DNA of 36,337 nucleotides, from positions 1-36,337 of the forward strand of contig CAMHUC010000035.1 of NCBI GenBank assembly GCA_946188155.1, given 5' to 3'. Origin of the DNA: an uncultured bacterium (lineage in GTDB: Bacteria; Bacteroidota; Bacteroidia; Bacteroidales; Bacteroidaceae). The notes beneath the pieces were generated by a model that saw only the letters and a program-made list of their open reading frames with translations, was not told where the DNA came from and searched no databases. A program made the translations under genes and the position numbers. This document shows positions 1-7,693 of the stretch, piece by piece. Within the stretch, counting starts at the first letter, position 1; each line of letters begins with the position of its first letter.

Positions 1-3
1 AAC

Positions 4-59
4 CGTAAACTATAAACTGTAAACCGTAAACTATAAACTGTAAACCGTAAACTATTAAC
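4..59 (-). repeat. heptamer tandem array (TTTAYRG family)
   Basis: Eight 7-base units run on the plus strand (CGTAAAC, TATAAAC, TGTAAAC, repeated as a 21-base higher-order unit). Read on the minus strand they are TTTACGG/TTTACAG/TTTATAG. The array abuts the trpB stop codon and ends at the window edge, so it probably lies just before the start codon of the next minus-strand gene, as the sister arrays at 30118, 36164 and 22978 do. Confidence 0.85.
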
Positions 60-1261
60 TAAAAATCTCCATATTCCCTGGCCATGGCCTTGTTCTTCAG
101 ATAGGTTTCCACATCTTTGTCGCCGCGGCCTGACACCGTCAGCACCACCACGTCCTCTGGCTTGAAGCTCAGTTTCTTGAGTGCCGCTATGGCGTGAGCC
201 GATTCGATGGCTGGTATGATGCCCTCCATGCGTGTCAGCTCGTAGCCGCCGTAGATAGCCTCGTCGTCGTTGATGCTCAGCACCTGGGTGCGCCCTCTCT
301 TGGCCATGTTGCAGTGCATGGGGCCCACGCCGGGGTAGTCGAGACCTGCCGAGATGGTGAAGGCCTCCTCTATCTGTCCGTCCTCATTCTGCATCACCAG
401 CATCTTGGCACCGTGGAGTATGCCCGTGGTGCCCTTGTGGATGGTGGCTGCCGTGTGGTCCGTCTGCCAGCCGTGCCCCCCTGCCTCTGCCAGCACTATC
501 TTCACCCGTTCGTCGTCCATGTAGTGGTAGATGGTGCCGGCAGCATTGCTACCGCCTCCGATGCAGGCAATAAGGTAGTCGGGGTAGTCGCGACCGATTT
601 TTTCTTCGAGTTGCCACTTGATTTCTTCCGAGATGACGCTCTGCATGCGGGCCACGAGGTCGGGGTAGGGGTGAGGCCCCATGGTGGAACCCACGATGTA
701 GAATGTGTCCTGCGGGTGGCAGCACCAGTCGCGGATGGCCTCTGAGCAGGCGTCAGAGAGCGTCATGTTGCCTGTGTGCACGGGATGCACTTCGGCTCCC
801 AGCATCTTCATGCGTTCCACGTTGGTGTGCTGGCGCTCCACGTCGGTGGCCCCCATAAACACCTCGCACTTCATGTCCATCAGGGCGCAGACCGTGGCAG
901 TGGCCACGCCGTGCTGCCCGGCTCCCGTCTCGGCGATGATGCGTGTCTTGCCCATCTGCTTGGCCAGCAGTATCTGACCGACGGTGTTGTTGATCTTATG
1001 GGCACCCGTGTGGTTCAGGTCCTCGCGCTTCAGGTAAAGCCGGCAACCGTACTGCTCGCTCATCCGCCTGGCATAATAGAGCGGCGAAGGGCGTCCCACA
1101 TAGTCCTTCAGCAGTTGGTGGTATTCATGCTTGAACTCCTCCGACTCGATGATTGGCAGGTAGGCCTGTTGCAGGTCGCTCACACACTTGTAGAGAATCT
1201 CTGGCACGTAGGCACCGCCAAACTCTCCGTAAAATCCTTTTTCATCTACTTGATAACTCAT
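59..1261 (-). CDS. trpB: tryptophan synthase beta chain
   Basis: Catalyses the last step of tryptophan synthesis, joining indole and L-serine with PLP in the cytoplasmic TrpAB complex. The 400-residue length is normal for the family. The PLP lysine is Lys89 in HTGAHKINN, and the glycine-rich phosphate-binding loop is visible as CIGGGSNAAG. The N-terminus (MSYQVDEKGFYGEFGGAYVP) matches the family, which fixes the ATG at 1261. It is preceded by a 200-base leader holding a Trp-codon leader peptide and an intrinsic terminator, so it is very likely the first gene of a trp operon that continues left of the window. No frameshift or missing key residue is seen. Confidence 0.97.
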   Translation of the reverse strand: MSYQVDEKGFYGEFGGAYVPEILYKCVSDLQQAYLPIIESEEFKHEYHQLLKDYVGRPSPLYYARRMSEQYGCRLYLKREDLNHTGAHKINNTVGQILLAKQMGKTRIIAETGAGQHGVATATVCALMDMKCEVFMGATDVERQHTNVERMKMLGAEVHPVHTGNMTLSDACSEAIRDWCCHPQDTFYIVGSTMGPHPYPDLVARMQSVISEEIKWQLEEKIGRDYPDYLIACIGGGSNAAGTIYHYMDDERVKIVLAEAGGHGWQTDHTAATIHKGTTGILHGAKMLVMQNEDGQIEEAFTISAGLDYPGVGPMHCNMAKRGRTQVLSINDDEAIYGGYELTRMEGIIPAIESAHAIAALKKLSFKPEDVVVLTVSGRGDKDVETYLKNKAMAREYGDF

Positions 1262-1318
1262 CTTCTATGTTATTTTTTAATCTGTTTAATCTTTGAAATT
1301 CCGGCTGTCTAATGACTG

Positions 1319-1350
1319 AAAAAGACTCGCCGCTGTCGCGACGAGCCTCT
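1319..1350 (-). terminator. trp attenuator terminator
   Basis: On the minus strand GGCTCGTCGC, a GACA loop and GCGGCGAGTC form a 10-bp stem (two G-T wobbles) followed by TTTTT. It lies about 60 nt upstream of the trpB ATG, between the leader peptide and the gene, as an attenuator terminator should. Confidence 0.85.
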
Positions 1351-1393
1351 TTTATCTTTTGTATGATAACATATATGGCTTGCTTCCCCGCGA

Positions 1394-1435
1394 CTAATTA
1401 CATCGAGAGTAGCGCCACCACCAATTGTTATACAT
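1394..1435 (-). CDS. trpL: trp leader peptide
   Basis: A 13-codon ORF, MYNNWWWRYSRCN, with three consecutive TGG codons. It lies about 30 nt downstream of the predicted transcription start and is followed by a terminator hairpin before trpB. Three tandem Trp codons in a 13-residue ORF in front of a trp gene are strong evidence for a sensor peptide. It has no function beyond ribosome stalling. Confidence 0.88.
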   Translation of the reverse strand: MYNNWWWRYSRCN

Positions 1436-1473
1436 ACACTTCATATAATCTTGTTTTTGTTTTGATTCGGGTA

Positions 1474-1505
1474 CAAAAGTACACATAATATTCTTTTCTG
1501 GCAAA
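1474..1505 (-). promoter_or_regulatory. trp operon promoter
   Basis: On the minus strand, -33 TTTG (1502-1505), a 20-nt spacer and -7 TACTTTTG (1474-1481) match the Bacteroidetes primary sigma factor consensus. It is almost back to back with the divergent promoter at 1521-1552. Confidence 0.8.
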
Positions 1506-1520
1506 TTTTTCGGCGTTTTT

Positions 1521-1552
1521 TTTGATAAATTGAAAGAAAAAGCTTAATTTTG
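1521..1552 (+). promoter_or_regulatory. promoter of the hotdog thioesterase gene
   Basis: -33 TTTG (1521-1524), 20-nt spacer, -7 TAATTTTG (1545-1552). The predicted start lies about 15 nt before the ATG at 1574. Confidence 0.8.
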
Positions 1553-1573
1553 CCGTCAAAATCATAGCAAACG

Positions 1574-1987
1574 ATGACATTAAAGGACTTTTTAACACAA
1601 AACGACCGTTTCGCCGCCAATAGTGGCTGCATATTAAAAGTGGTTCGCGAGGGCTATGCCCGTGCCGAGCTTCTGGTTACACAAGAACATCTCAATGCAG
1701 GCGGCGTCTGTCAGGGAGGAGTCTACTTTACCCTCGCCGACATCGCCTTGGCAGCTGTGATGAACAGCCGAGAGACTCTCACCTTCGGTATCGAGAACAA
1801 TATCGTGTTCCTTCATAGTGCTAAGGTTGGCGATATGCTTATCGCCGAGGCCACGGAGGTGTACAATCATCATAAGATTCCTTACGTCGATGTGCGAATC
1901 ACCAATCAGCGGGGCGAACTATGCTGTGTCGTCACGGGCCTGGCGTATCGAAAAGAGGCGAAATTGCCTGTCGAGGGGTTGATGTAG
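1574..1987 (+). CDS. PaaI-family hotdog thioesterase
   Basis: A 137-residue single hotdog-fold protein, predicted to hydrolyse acyl- or aryl-CoA thioesters in the cytosol. The segment HLNAGGVCQGGVYFTLADIA corresponds to the PaaI signature (the N-x-x-G-x-x-x-G-G-x-x-x-x-x-x-D pattern with an Asp active-site candidate). Length and the second beta-sheet half (VYNHHKIPYVDVRITNQ) fit the family. It is monocistronic, with its own promoter just upstream, divergent from the trp leader. In Bacteroidales such genes often neighbour menaquinone or isochorismate genes, but nothing here narrows the substrate. Confidence 0.85.
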   Translation: MTLKDFLTQNDRFAANSGCILKVVREGYARAELLVTQEHLNAGGVCQGGVYFTLADIALAAVMNSRETLTFGIENNIVFLHSAKVGDMLIAEATEVYNHHKIPYVDVRITNQRGELCCVVTGLAYRKEAKLPVEGLM

Positions 1988-2029
1988 TGTTAAATTTCAC
2001 CTCCTATTTGCATTTTTCTTCCTAAAAAC

Positions 2030-2060
2030 TTGCAAAAGACGTAAAATCGCCGTATATTTG
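2030..2060 (+). promoter_or_regulatory. promoter of candidate small RNA
   Basis: TTG at 2030-2032, 20-nt spacer, -7 TATATTTG at 2053-2060. No ORF of any length follows before the terminator at 2115-2150. Confidence 0.7.
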
Positions 2061-2065
2061 CCACC

Positions 2066-2150
2066 GATAAGATGTTATCAGCCATTTGCTGATGAGACTT
2101 ATCCTGTATGTTTCGAGGTTGGTAGCGTCCTGCGCCAACCTCCTTTTTTT
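2066..2150 (+). ncRNA. candidate small RNA, about 85 nt
   Basis: The stretch between a consensus promoter and a U-tailed terminator folds into two units. The first is a nested hairpin: outer GATAAG/CTTATC, inner ATCAGC/GCTGAT around CATTT. The second is the terminator stem GAGGTTGG/CCAACCTC followed by T7. No credible ORF is present. I cannot match it to a named RNA family. It could also be a transcribed leader of something lost, but the next gene downstream runs in the opposite direction, which argues for an independent transcript. Confidence 0.6.
2115..2150 (+). terminator. intrinsic terminator
   Basis: GAGGTTGG (2115-2122) pairs with CCAACCTC (2135-2142), followed by C and seven T. It ends the candidate small RNA and would also stop readthrough from the thioesterase gene. 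Confidence 0.85.
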
Positions 2151-2153
2151 ATG

Positions 2154-2187
2154 AGTGCGGGGAGTGATGGTCATCACTCCCCGCACT
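2154..2187 (-). terminator. 3' hairpin of the ROK kinase gene
   Basis: A near-perfect palindrome with 16-base arms, AGTGCGGGGAGTGATG and its complement, lies 7 bases past the kinase stop codon. No U-run follows on the minus strand (an A-tract does), so it may act as a 3' stabilising hairpin or processing site rather than a classical terminator. Confidence 0.6.
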
Positions 2188-2194
2188 ATGCCTC

Positions 2195-3184
2195 TTACTG
2201 TATCTCCCAGCCGATGGCACTCGCACCGAGCACGGCAGCACTGGCTCCGTCGAGGCCGCTCACCAGGAACTGGGCCTTGCCGCGGAATATCTTCAGCACG
2301 TGCTTCTCGTAGGCTTCGCGGATGGGCTTCATGATCAGCTCACCGGCCTTCACCATACCTCCGAAGAAGATGAATGCCTCGGGACTGCTGAAGGCGGCGA
2401 AGTCGGCACAGGCCTCACCGAGCATCTTGCCGGTGAACTCATAGATCTCCTTGGCCAGCTCGTCGCCTTTGCCGGCAGCGATGCTCACGTCGAGCGAGGT
2501 AATCTTCTCCGGATCCATCTCGCGCAACAGACTGGGGCGCTCTGTCTTGGCCAGCAGCTCGCGGGCCGTGCGGGCCACACCCGTTGCCGAGCAGTAGCAC
2601 TCCAGACAGCCCGTGCGACCGCAGCCGCACAGACGGCCTTCCTCACCACGCACCATCGTCACGTGGCCCAGCTCTCCGGCGAATCCGTCGTGGCCGTAGA
2701 GCAGCTGTCCGTTCACCACGATGCCCGAGCCGACGCCCGTGCCGAGAGTGATGACGATGAAGTTCTTCATGCCACGGGCCACGCCGTAGACCATCTCGCC
2801 GATGGCTGCAGCGTTGGCATCGTTGGTCAGCGCTACTGGGATGTTGTTCAGACGCTCGCTGAACATCTGGGCCAGGGGCACCACGCCGTCGTGGGCCCAG
2901 GGCAGGTTGGGGGCAAATTCGATAGTGCCCTTATAGTAGTTGCCGTTGGGCGCGCCGATACCCATGGACTTAATCTTCTCAATGCCGCCCACCTGGTCGA
3001 TAATCACCTGCAGTGCCTCCACACAGGCATCCACATAGTCCTCCACCTTTTCATAGCCGCCAGTCTTGATGGCTGTTGTTGCCTTGATGTCACCACGGGC
3101 ATCCACGATGCCGAATACGGAGTTTGTGCCTCCCAAGTCCAAGCCGATTACGTAGGGCTTGATTGCTGCGTTCTGTTCGTTCAT
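2195..3184 (-). CDS. ROK-family sugar kinase, probable glucokinase
   Basis: A 329-residue cytoplasmic kinase expected to phosphorylate glucose or a related hexose with ATP. The N-terminal phosphate-binding motif is VIGLDLGGTN. The ROK signature with its zinc-binding cysteines is CGCGRTGCLEC, and the catalytic Asp lies in LTNDANAAAIGE. Length matches single-domain ROK glucokinases without an N-terminal DNA-binding domain, so this is an enzyme and not a NagC/XylR repressor. It is transcribed from its own promoter (3224-3231) and lies downstream of, but not obviously in one operon with, the GH31 gene, whose product would release glucose or xylose units. Substrate beyond hexose is inference. Confidence 0.9.
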   Translation of the reverse strand: MNEQNAAIKPYVIGLDLGGTNSVFGIVDARGDIKATTAIKTGGYEKVEDYVDACVEALQVIIDQVGGIEKIKSMGIGAPNGNYYKGTIEFAPNLPWAHDGVVPLAQMFSERLNNIPVALTNDANAAAIGEMVYGVARGMKNFIVITLGTGVGSGIVVNGQLLYGHDGFAGELGHVTMVRGEEGRLCGCGRTGCLECYCSATGVARTARELLAKTERPSLLREMDPEKITSLDVSIAAGKGDELAKEIYEFTGKMLGEACADFAAFSSPEAFIFFGGMVKAGELIMKPIREAYEKHVLKIFRGKAQFLVSGLDGASAAVLGASAIGWEIQ

Positions 3185-3223
3185 TTTGCTTTATAGTTTT
3201 ATGTTTATTATCGAATTTGACGG

Positions 3224-3231
3224 CAAAGGTA
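3224..3231 (-). promoter_or_regulatory. -7 box of the ROK kinase promoter
   Basis: Minus-strand TACCTTTG, about 40 nt upstream of the ATG at 3184. The -33 element is weak. Confidence 0.65.
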
Positions 3232-3271
3232 CAAAAATATTCTGAACTGCACCTCGCTTTCACGTTTTTTA

Positions 3272-5677
3272 TTATAATTTGATGCGCTGAGCCCCTCCGT
3301 CGTAGTCTACTACCTGCTGCTTGCCGTCGGGCAGCACCAGTGTGAAGCGTCTGCTCTTGAGCATTCCGGGGTACTCTCCCTGCCGTTCGCCGATAGTCAG
3401 TTCGCCGGTCTTGTCATGCCAGCTGAAAGTGATGGTGGAGTAGATGCCCCGCTCGTAGTTGTAGCCGTCGCCCTCATCCTCGTAGAGGGTGAAGCTGCCG
3501 TCGGCTCCTGGATAGAGGCGTAGCTCCAGATGGTCCCAGACCTTCTCGCCAGTGTACTGCATCTCAGGCCCGAGGGGCAGGATGCTGCCAGCACGCACAA
3601 ACATCGGCACGCGGTTGAGCCGAGTCTCGAGTGTCACCGTCTGTCCGCCCCGATACTGACGGCTCGTCCAGAAGTCGTACCACACGGTCCCCTTCGGCAG
3701 ATATTTCGATGCGCTCTTCGATGCAGTCCAGTCAACTGTCAATCGTAAGGTGTCAACCGTCAACTCTTTCTTCTCCCATCCCGTCATGGCATCCTCGCGA
3801 ATCACCTTCTCCTCCGTATACTGCGGATCGAGTATCGGAGCTGCCAGGATGGAGCGCCCGAACATGAACTCGTCGGCGATGTCCCACACCCGACGGTCGC
3901 TGGCAAAGTCGGAGAACAGCGGACGCAGATAGCTCTCGTTGTTCGACGTCACTTGCCAGGCGGTACTATATAAATAAGGTATAAGACGGTAGCGCAGCCG
4001 TATCATCTGCTCGATGGCATCGTAGACGGGTTCGCCCTTCTGTCCGAACTGCCATATTTCGCGAGGCGCATCGGCTCCGTGACTGCGGAACACGGGGCAG
4101 AACAGCCCGTACTGCATCCACCGCACATATAGCTCCTGGAACTGTGGATTCCTGGGGGCCGAGCCGCTGCCACGGGTATTGTAGGAACCGCAGAAGAAAC
4201 CGCCGATGTCGGTGTTGAAGTTGGGATTGCCCGTCAACGAGAAACTCAGTCCGGCAGGCACCTGCTTGCGCAGCATGTCCCACGACGAGGCCACGTCACC
4301 GCTCCACATGTTCGAGCCGTAGTGCTGCTGGCCTGCGAAGGCAGAGCGTGTCATGATGAAGACTCGCTTCTGATATGTTCTTAATTCTTCATTTCTTTGG
4401 GCTTCGTAGACGCCGCGCACGGTCTCCAGCGGGAAGGCATTGCGCAGCGAGCGCCACGTGCCGCCTGTCACCTGGTGGGCATAGTCCGACTCCCTGGGAT
4501 TGAAGAAGTCAGGGTCTGTAGAGTCCATCCACCAGGCATCGGTGCCGTAGTCGAAGAGCGTCTTCAGGTACTTCCAGTAGATGGTGCGGGCTTCAGGGCT
4601 GAAGGCATCATAGACCTTCACGCCCGAGGGGTATTCCATCACGGGAGGCCAGATGTGCGAGATGCCGCTTTGGGGCCATGTCTCGATAGGCAGTAGCAGA
4701 CCTTTGGCATCGAGTTCACGGAACTGCCGCGTCTGAGGACCGAAGCTGGCCCAGATGCTGATCATAAAGTGGGCGTGCTTCTTGTGAACGTTGTCTATCA
4801 TCTCGCGACCTTTCGCGAAGTCCTCCGCGAGGAAGTCCATCGCGTTCCACAGATAGTTCGAACCCCAGTACTGCCAGTCCTGTATGATGCCGTCGAGGGG
4901 CACCTGCAGCTCGCGGTACTTGTCGACCACGGCCTCCGTCTCGGCAGCACTCTTGTAGCGCTCCTTCGACTGCCAGTAGCCGTAGGTCCACAGGGGGAAC
5001 ATGGGCACCTGGCCCGACAGGTGGCGCATCTGGGCTATCACGCCGTCGGCTGTGCCGCCCAGCATGAAGTAGTAGTCCACGGCCTCGCCGGCCTCCGAGG
5101 TGAACCGCATGCCTTGGGCATCGTCGTCGAACAGGGTGGGGGAGTAGTTGTCCCAGTAGAGGCCCCAGCCCTTGATGCTCTGGACGACGTTCTGGAAGTC
5201 CTCCAGGTTCGACTGCTCCATGCGCTTGTGCTCCCCACGGCGGTTCATCCGTCCGTTCTGGATGGTGCCCAGGCCGTAGATGGGTTCGTCCTTGCCGAGC
5301 AGGAACGCCTGACTCACATGCCACTCCGTCTCGTTCTGTCGCACCAGGCTCCAGTCCTTCTCCCTCAGCAGCGTCTTGCCGCCAGCTGAGATGAATGTCA
5401 GACAACCCGTCCTGGGGTCTATCTTGACAGTCAACTGGCTACTTTTCAGCGTGTTGCCCTTCTGTATGATGCTCACCTCTTCAGGCTCGGCTATCACCAC
5501 TCGGCTCTGCCGAGCGTATGTCTGGCCTTGAGAAGCCTTCACCACCCTCACAATCGAGGGCGTATAGAACTCCACCTTCACTCGCCCCTGGCCGGTATTC
5601 ACCTCCACGGGCTTACCGCTCACCGCGATGGCAGCCATCCACAACACTACCGTTATAACAATTGCCTTATTCCTCAT
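3272..5677 (-). CDS. secreted GH31 family glycoside hydrolase (alpha-glucosidase/alpha-xylosidase type)
   Basis: An 801-residue retaining alpha-glycosidase. An N-terminal Sec signal peptide (MRNKAIVITVVLWMAAIAVSG) predicts export to the periplasm or cell surface. A beta-sandwich N-domain precedes the (beta/alpha)8 barrel. The nucleophile is Asp385 in WWMDSTDPD; the acid/base candidate is Asp461 in WSGDVASSW. DIGGFF and a C-terminal DUF5110-like sandwich follow. It lacks the PA14 insert of some Bacteroides xyloglucan alpha-xylosidases. There are no SusC/SusD genes in the window, so it is not in a visible polysaccharide utilisation locus. I see no TAnnTTTG box immediately upstream. Substrate (isoprimeverose, maltose or other) cannot be decided from sequence. 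Confidence 0.9.
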   Translation of the reverse strand: MRNKAIVITVVLWMAAIAVSGKPVEVNTGQGRVKVEFYTPSIVRVVKASQGQTYARQSRVVIAEPEEVSIIQKGNTLKSSQLTVKIDPRTGCLTFISAGGKTLLREKDWSLVRQNETEWHVSQAFLLGKDEPIYGLGTIQNGRMNRRGEHKRMEQSNLEDFQNVVQSIKGWGLYWDNYSPTLFDDDAQGMRFTSEAGEAVDYYFMLGGTADGVIAQMRHLSGQVPMFPLWTYGYWQSKERYKSAAETEAVVDKYRELQVPLDGIIQDWQYWGSNYLWNAMDFLAEDFAKGREMIDNVHKKHAHFMISIWASFGPQTRQFRELDAKGLLLPIETWPQSGISHIWPPVMEYPSGVKVYDAFSPEARTIYWKYLKTLFDYGTDAWWMDSTDPDFFNPRESDYAHQVTGGTWRSLRNAFPLETVRGVYEAQRNEELRTYQKRVFIMTRSAFAGQQHYGSNMWSGDVASSWDMLRKQVPAGLSFSLTGNPNFNTDIGGFFCGSYNTRGSGSAPRNPQFQELYVRWMQYGLFCPVFRSHGADAPREIWQFGQKGEPVYDAIEQMIRLRYRLIPYLYSTAWQVTSNNESYLRPLFSDFASDRRVWDIADEFMFGRSILAAPILDPQYTEEKVIREDAMTGWEKKELTVDTLRLTVDWTASKSASKYLPKGTVWYDFWTSRQYRGGQTVTLETRLNRVPMFVRAGSILPLGPEMQYTGEKVWDHLELRLYPGADGSFTLYEDEGDGYNYERGIYSTITFSWHDKTGELTIGERQGEYPGMLKSRRFTLVLPDGKQQVVDYDGGAQRIKL

Positions 5678-5710
5678 TTTGGTACTGATAGATAATACGT
5701 CTTTTTCTTT

Positions 5711-5906
5711 AACAACGAATTAAGACGAATTATACGAATTTCACGAATCGTATATGATTTCACGAATAATATTTGATTTCACGAATGATTGCCCTTCGGC
5801 AATGGCCTTCGCGTAGCAAATTGTATATTTTCAAGTCATGTCCCATACGTTCAATTCGTTTTAGAACAATTCGTTAAATTCGTGTAATTCGTCTTAATTC
5901 GTTGTT
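5711..5906. repeat. inverted-repeat element with internal tandem ACGAAT repeats
   Basis: Arms of about 36 bases (5711-5746 and 5871-5906) are inverted copies with a few mismatches, built of ACGAATTA-like units. Just inside the left arm, ATTTCACGAAT occurs three times at a spacing of about 20 bases (5738-5785). A small hairpin ATTGCCCTTCGGCAAT lies near the centre. It carries no ORF. It fills the 260-base gap between the GH31 and bcp genes and looks like a non-coding palindromic repeat or MITE-like unit. Confidence 0.75.
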
Positions 5907-5942
5907 TTTAGTCATTCTCGTCTTAATTTGATGTGGTATCAA

Positions 5943-6395
5943 CTAAATGTCCAGTATCTGCCTGGCGTGCTCCTTCGTCTTGATCTGCTTGCCTGCGAGT
6001 ATCTGCTCGATGATACCCTCCTCATTGATGACGAACGTGGTGCGGATGGTGCCCATCACCTTCTTGCCGTACATTGACTTCTCGCCCCAGGCACCCATGG
6101 CCTGCATCAGTTCCTTATCCACATCGGCTATCAGGGGGAAGGGCAGCTCGTGCTTCTCCTTGAACTTCTGGTGCGATGCTGCCGAATCCTTGCTCACGCC
6201 TACCACCTCGTAGCCCGCGCCCTGCAAGGCCTCGAAGTTGTCGCGCAGGCTACAGGCCTCAGCTGTACAGCCGCTCGTGTTGTCTTTCGGGTAGAAGTAC
6301 AGCACCAGCTTGCGTCCACGATAGTCACTCAGACGGATTTCCCGTCCCTGTTCGTCCTTGCCCAGTATCTCGGGCGCCTTGTCTCCAATGTTCAT
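5943..6395 (-). CDS. bcp: thioredoxin-dependent peroxiredoxin, Bcp/PrxQ type
   Basis: A 150-residue cytosolic thiol peroxidase that reduces hydrogen peroxide and organic hydroperoxides. Peroxidatic Cys43 and resolving Cys48 lie in DNTSGCTAEACSLRD, the PrxQ arrangement with five residues between positions. The start is the ATG at 6395 (MNIGDKAPEILG): an upstream in-frame TTG at 6434 would sit at the predicted transcription start, and the 150-residue length fits the family. It is transcribed alone from the promoter at 6443-6473. Confidence 0.93.
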   Translation of the reverse strand: MNIGDKAPEILGKDEQGREIRLSDYRGRKLVLYFYPKDNTSGCTAEACSLRDNFEALQGAGYEVVGVSKDSAASHQKFKEKHELPFPLIADVDKELMQAMGAWGEKSMYGKKVMGTIRTTFVINEEGIIEQILAGKQIKTKEHARQILDI

Positions 6396-6442
6396 ATACC
6401 TTTGATTTAGTTTTAAGTTTCCTTTTTGCTGCAACGATGCTG

Positions 6443-6473
6443 CAAAGATAATACTTTTTATTCATGCCACAAA
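6443..6473 (-). promoter_or_regulatory. bcp promoter
   Basis: Minus strand: -33 TTTG (6470-6473), 19-nt spacer, -7 TATCTTTG (6443-6450). Predicted leader about 40 nt. Confidence 0.78.
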
Positions 6474-6642
6474 GAAATACCGCTGTTTTCTTGTCAAGTT
6501 TCATCAGTCGTAGCATTTCTTCGCACCTTTTATTTGCCGTGAATTTGTCTGTAACATCCTCTGTACCCCGTCAAATTCTTAAAAAAAACATAAATATTAT
6601 GGAAAAGGCGGATGGTCATGGCTTAACGTGAAACAAAATCAC

Positions 6643-6650
6643 TATCTTTG
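6643..6650 (+). promoter_or_regulatory. -7 box upstream of the Bro-N gene
   Basis: TATCTTTG; the -33 region is weak. It would give a leader of about 145 nt before the ATG at 6802. The 6474-6642 stretch otherwise holds only a GAATTTG/CAAATTC inverted pair (6541/6572). Confidence 0.6.
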
Positions 6651-6801
6651 TAGCACAAAACTGCTATAATTGTCAATATAACAGGGGCACGGTGTTACTC
6701 TTTACAGAAAGCCAGTGCGTGGCAGAGTTGTTTAAATTATATAAGGAAATAGCGAAATAGTTTTGGATATACAGAATAACAAAAACAAGACAATAAGCGA
6801 T

Positions 6802-7644
6802 ATGACCAAACAGCAAGCAATACAACTATTCGAAGAACGCAAGGTGCGCACAGTGTGGGATGACCAGGAAGAGAAGTGGTACTTCTCGATAGTGGATGTT
6901 TGTGCAGTATTAACAGACAGTCCTAACCCTCGCAATTATTGGAAAGTCTTGAAACATAGGCTAGTAAAAGAAGGAAATGAAACGGTTACAAATTGTAACC
7001 AGTTGAAATTACGTGCCGAGGACGGCAAAATGCGTCTGACGGATGTGGCTGATACAGAGCAACTTTTCCGCATCATCCAGTCCATCCCGTCACCCAAGGC
7101 CGAACCCTTCAAGCAATGGATGGCCAGCGTGGCCAGTCAGCGCATGGACCAGATGCAGGATCCAGAACTGAGCATCGACCAGGCCATCATCGACTACAAG
7201 CGGCTGGGATATAGCGATGCCTGGATTAACCAGCGCATCAAGTCAATAGAAGTGCGCAAGGAACTGACTGACGAATGGAAACGCACAGGCGTGAAGGAAG
7301 GTCTGGAGTATGCCTCGTTGACAGACATCATCACGCGAGAGTGGAGCGGTTTTACGACCAAGCAATACAAACACTATAAGGGGCTGAAGAAGGAGAACCT
7401 GCGCGACAACATGACTAACCTCGAAATTGCCCTCAATATTCTTTCAGAGGCCTCAGCCACAGAAATCTCGAAGGAGCGCGACCCGAAAGGCTTCAACGCT
7501 CAGACCCAGGTAGCCAAGGAAGGCGGCAGCGTGGCCAAGGCCGCCCGCAACCAGTTGGAAAGCAAACTCGGACACAGCATCATCTCAAAGGCCAAGGCCA
7601 GTGACTATCTGTTGCCAGAGAGGGATAAGGAAGACAAGGAATAA
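6802..7644 (+). CDS. Bro-N / DinD-like protein
   Basis: A 280-residue protein. The N-terminal Bro-N (BRO/antirepressor) domain includes VRTVWDDQEEKWYFSIVDV. The C-terminal part (LEIALNILSEASATEIS, then VAKEGGSVAKAARNQLE) resembles E. coli DNA-damage-inducible protein D and its relatives. Bro-N domains bind DNA and are common in phage antirepressors and integrated elements. The exact role is unknown. I prefer the ATG at 6802 over an in-frame TTG at 6763. It is followed by a hairpin and a convergent gene. Its position at the left end of an accessory island suggests acquisition by transfer. Confidence 0.8.
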   Translation: MTKQQAIQLFEERKVRTVWDDQEEKWYFSIVDVCAVLTDSPNPRNYWKVLKHRLVKEGNETVTNCNQLKLRAEDGKMRLTDVADTEQLFRIIQSIPSPKAEPFKQWMASVASQRMDQMQDPELSIDQAIIDYKRLGYSDAWINQRIKSIEVRKELTDEWKRTGVKEGLEYASLTDIITREWSGFTTKQYKHYKGLKKENLRDNMTNLEIALNILSEASATEISKERDPKGFNAQTQVAKEGGSVAKAARNQLESKLGHSIISKAKASDYLLPERDKEDKE

Positions 7645-7646
7645 AA

Positions 7647-7673
7647 CATGCAAAGTGTCAGACACTTTGCATG
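7647..7673. terminator. bidirectional hairpin between convergent genes
   Basis: Perfect 13-base arms CATGCAAAGTGTC / GACACTTTGCATG around one base, between the Bro-N stop (7644) and the MNT stop (7694). There is no strong T-run on either side. Confidence 0.65.
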
Positions 7674-7693
7674 TCGTTGACGGCAGTGCCAGC

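Larger units (their letters stand above)
1262..1467 (-). promoter_or_regulatory. trp operon attenuator leader
   Basis: The untranslated leader runs from the predicted transcription start (about 1467) to trpB. It contains in order the 13-residue leader peptide, a switch segment GTCGCG at 1389-1394 overlapping and following the leader stop codon, and a terminator hairpin. GTCGCG can pair with CGCGAC at 1335-1340, which forms part of the terminator's 5' arm and loop, so the antiterminator and terminator are mutually exclusive. Ribosomes stalled at the Trp codons leave the switch segment free (readthrough); ribosomes reaching the stop codon cover it (termination). This fits the published Bacteroid-trp RNA class of attenuators; membership was not tested. 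Confidence 0.85.

Noticed and set aside
1441..1632. 63-codon minus-strand ORF across the trp/thioesterase promoters
   Set aside because: It overlaps two divergent promoters and the thioesterase start, and begins inside that gene.
2089..2096. CTGATGAG string suggesting a hammerhead ribozyme in the small RNA
   Set aside because: The second core element (GAAA after stem II) and the cleavage-site strand are absent; the string is part of the inner hairpin.
2300..3196. 298-codon plus-strand ORF opposite the ROK kinase
   Set aside because: Shadow of the ROK gene.
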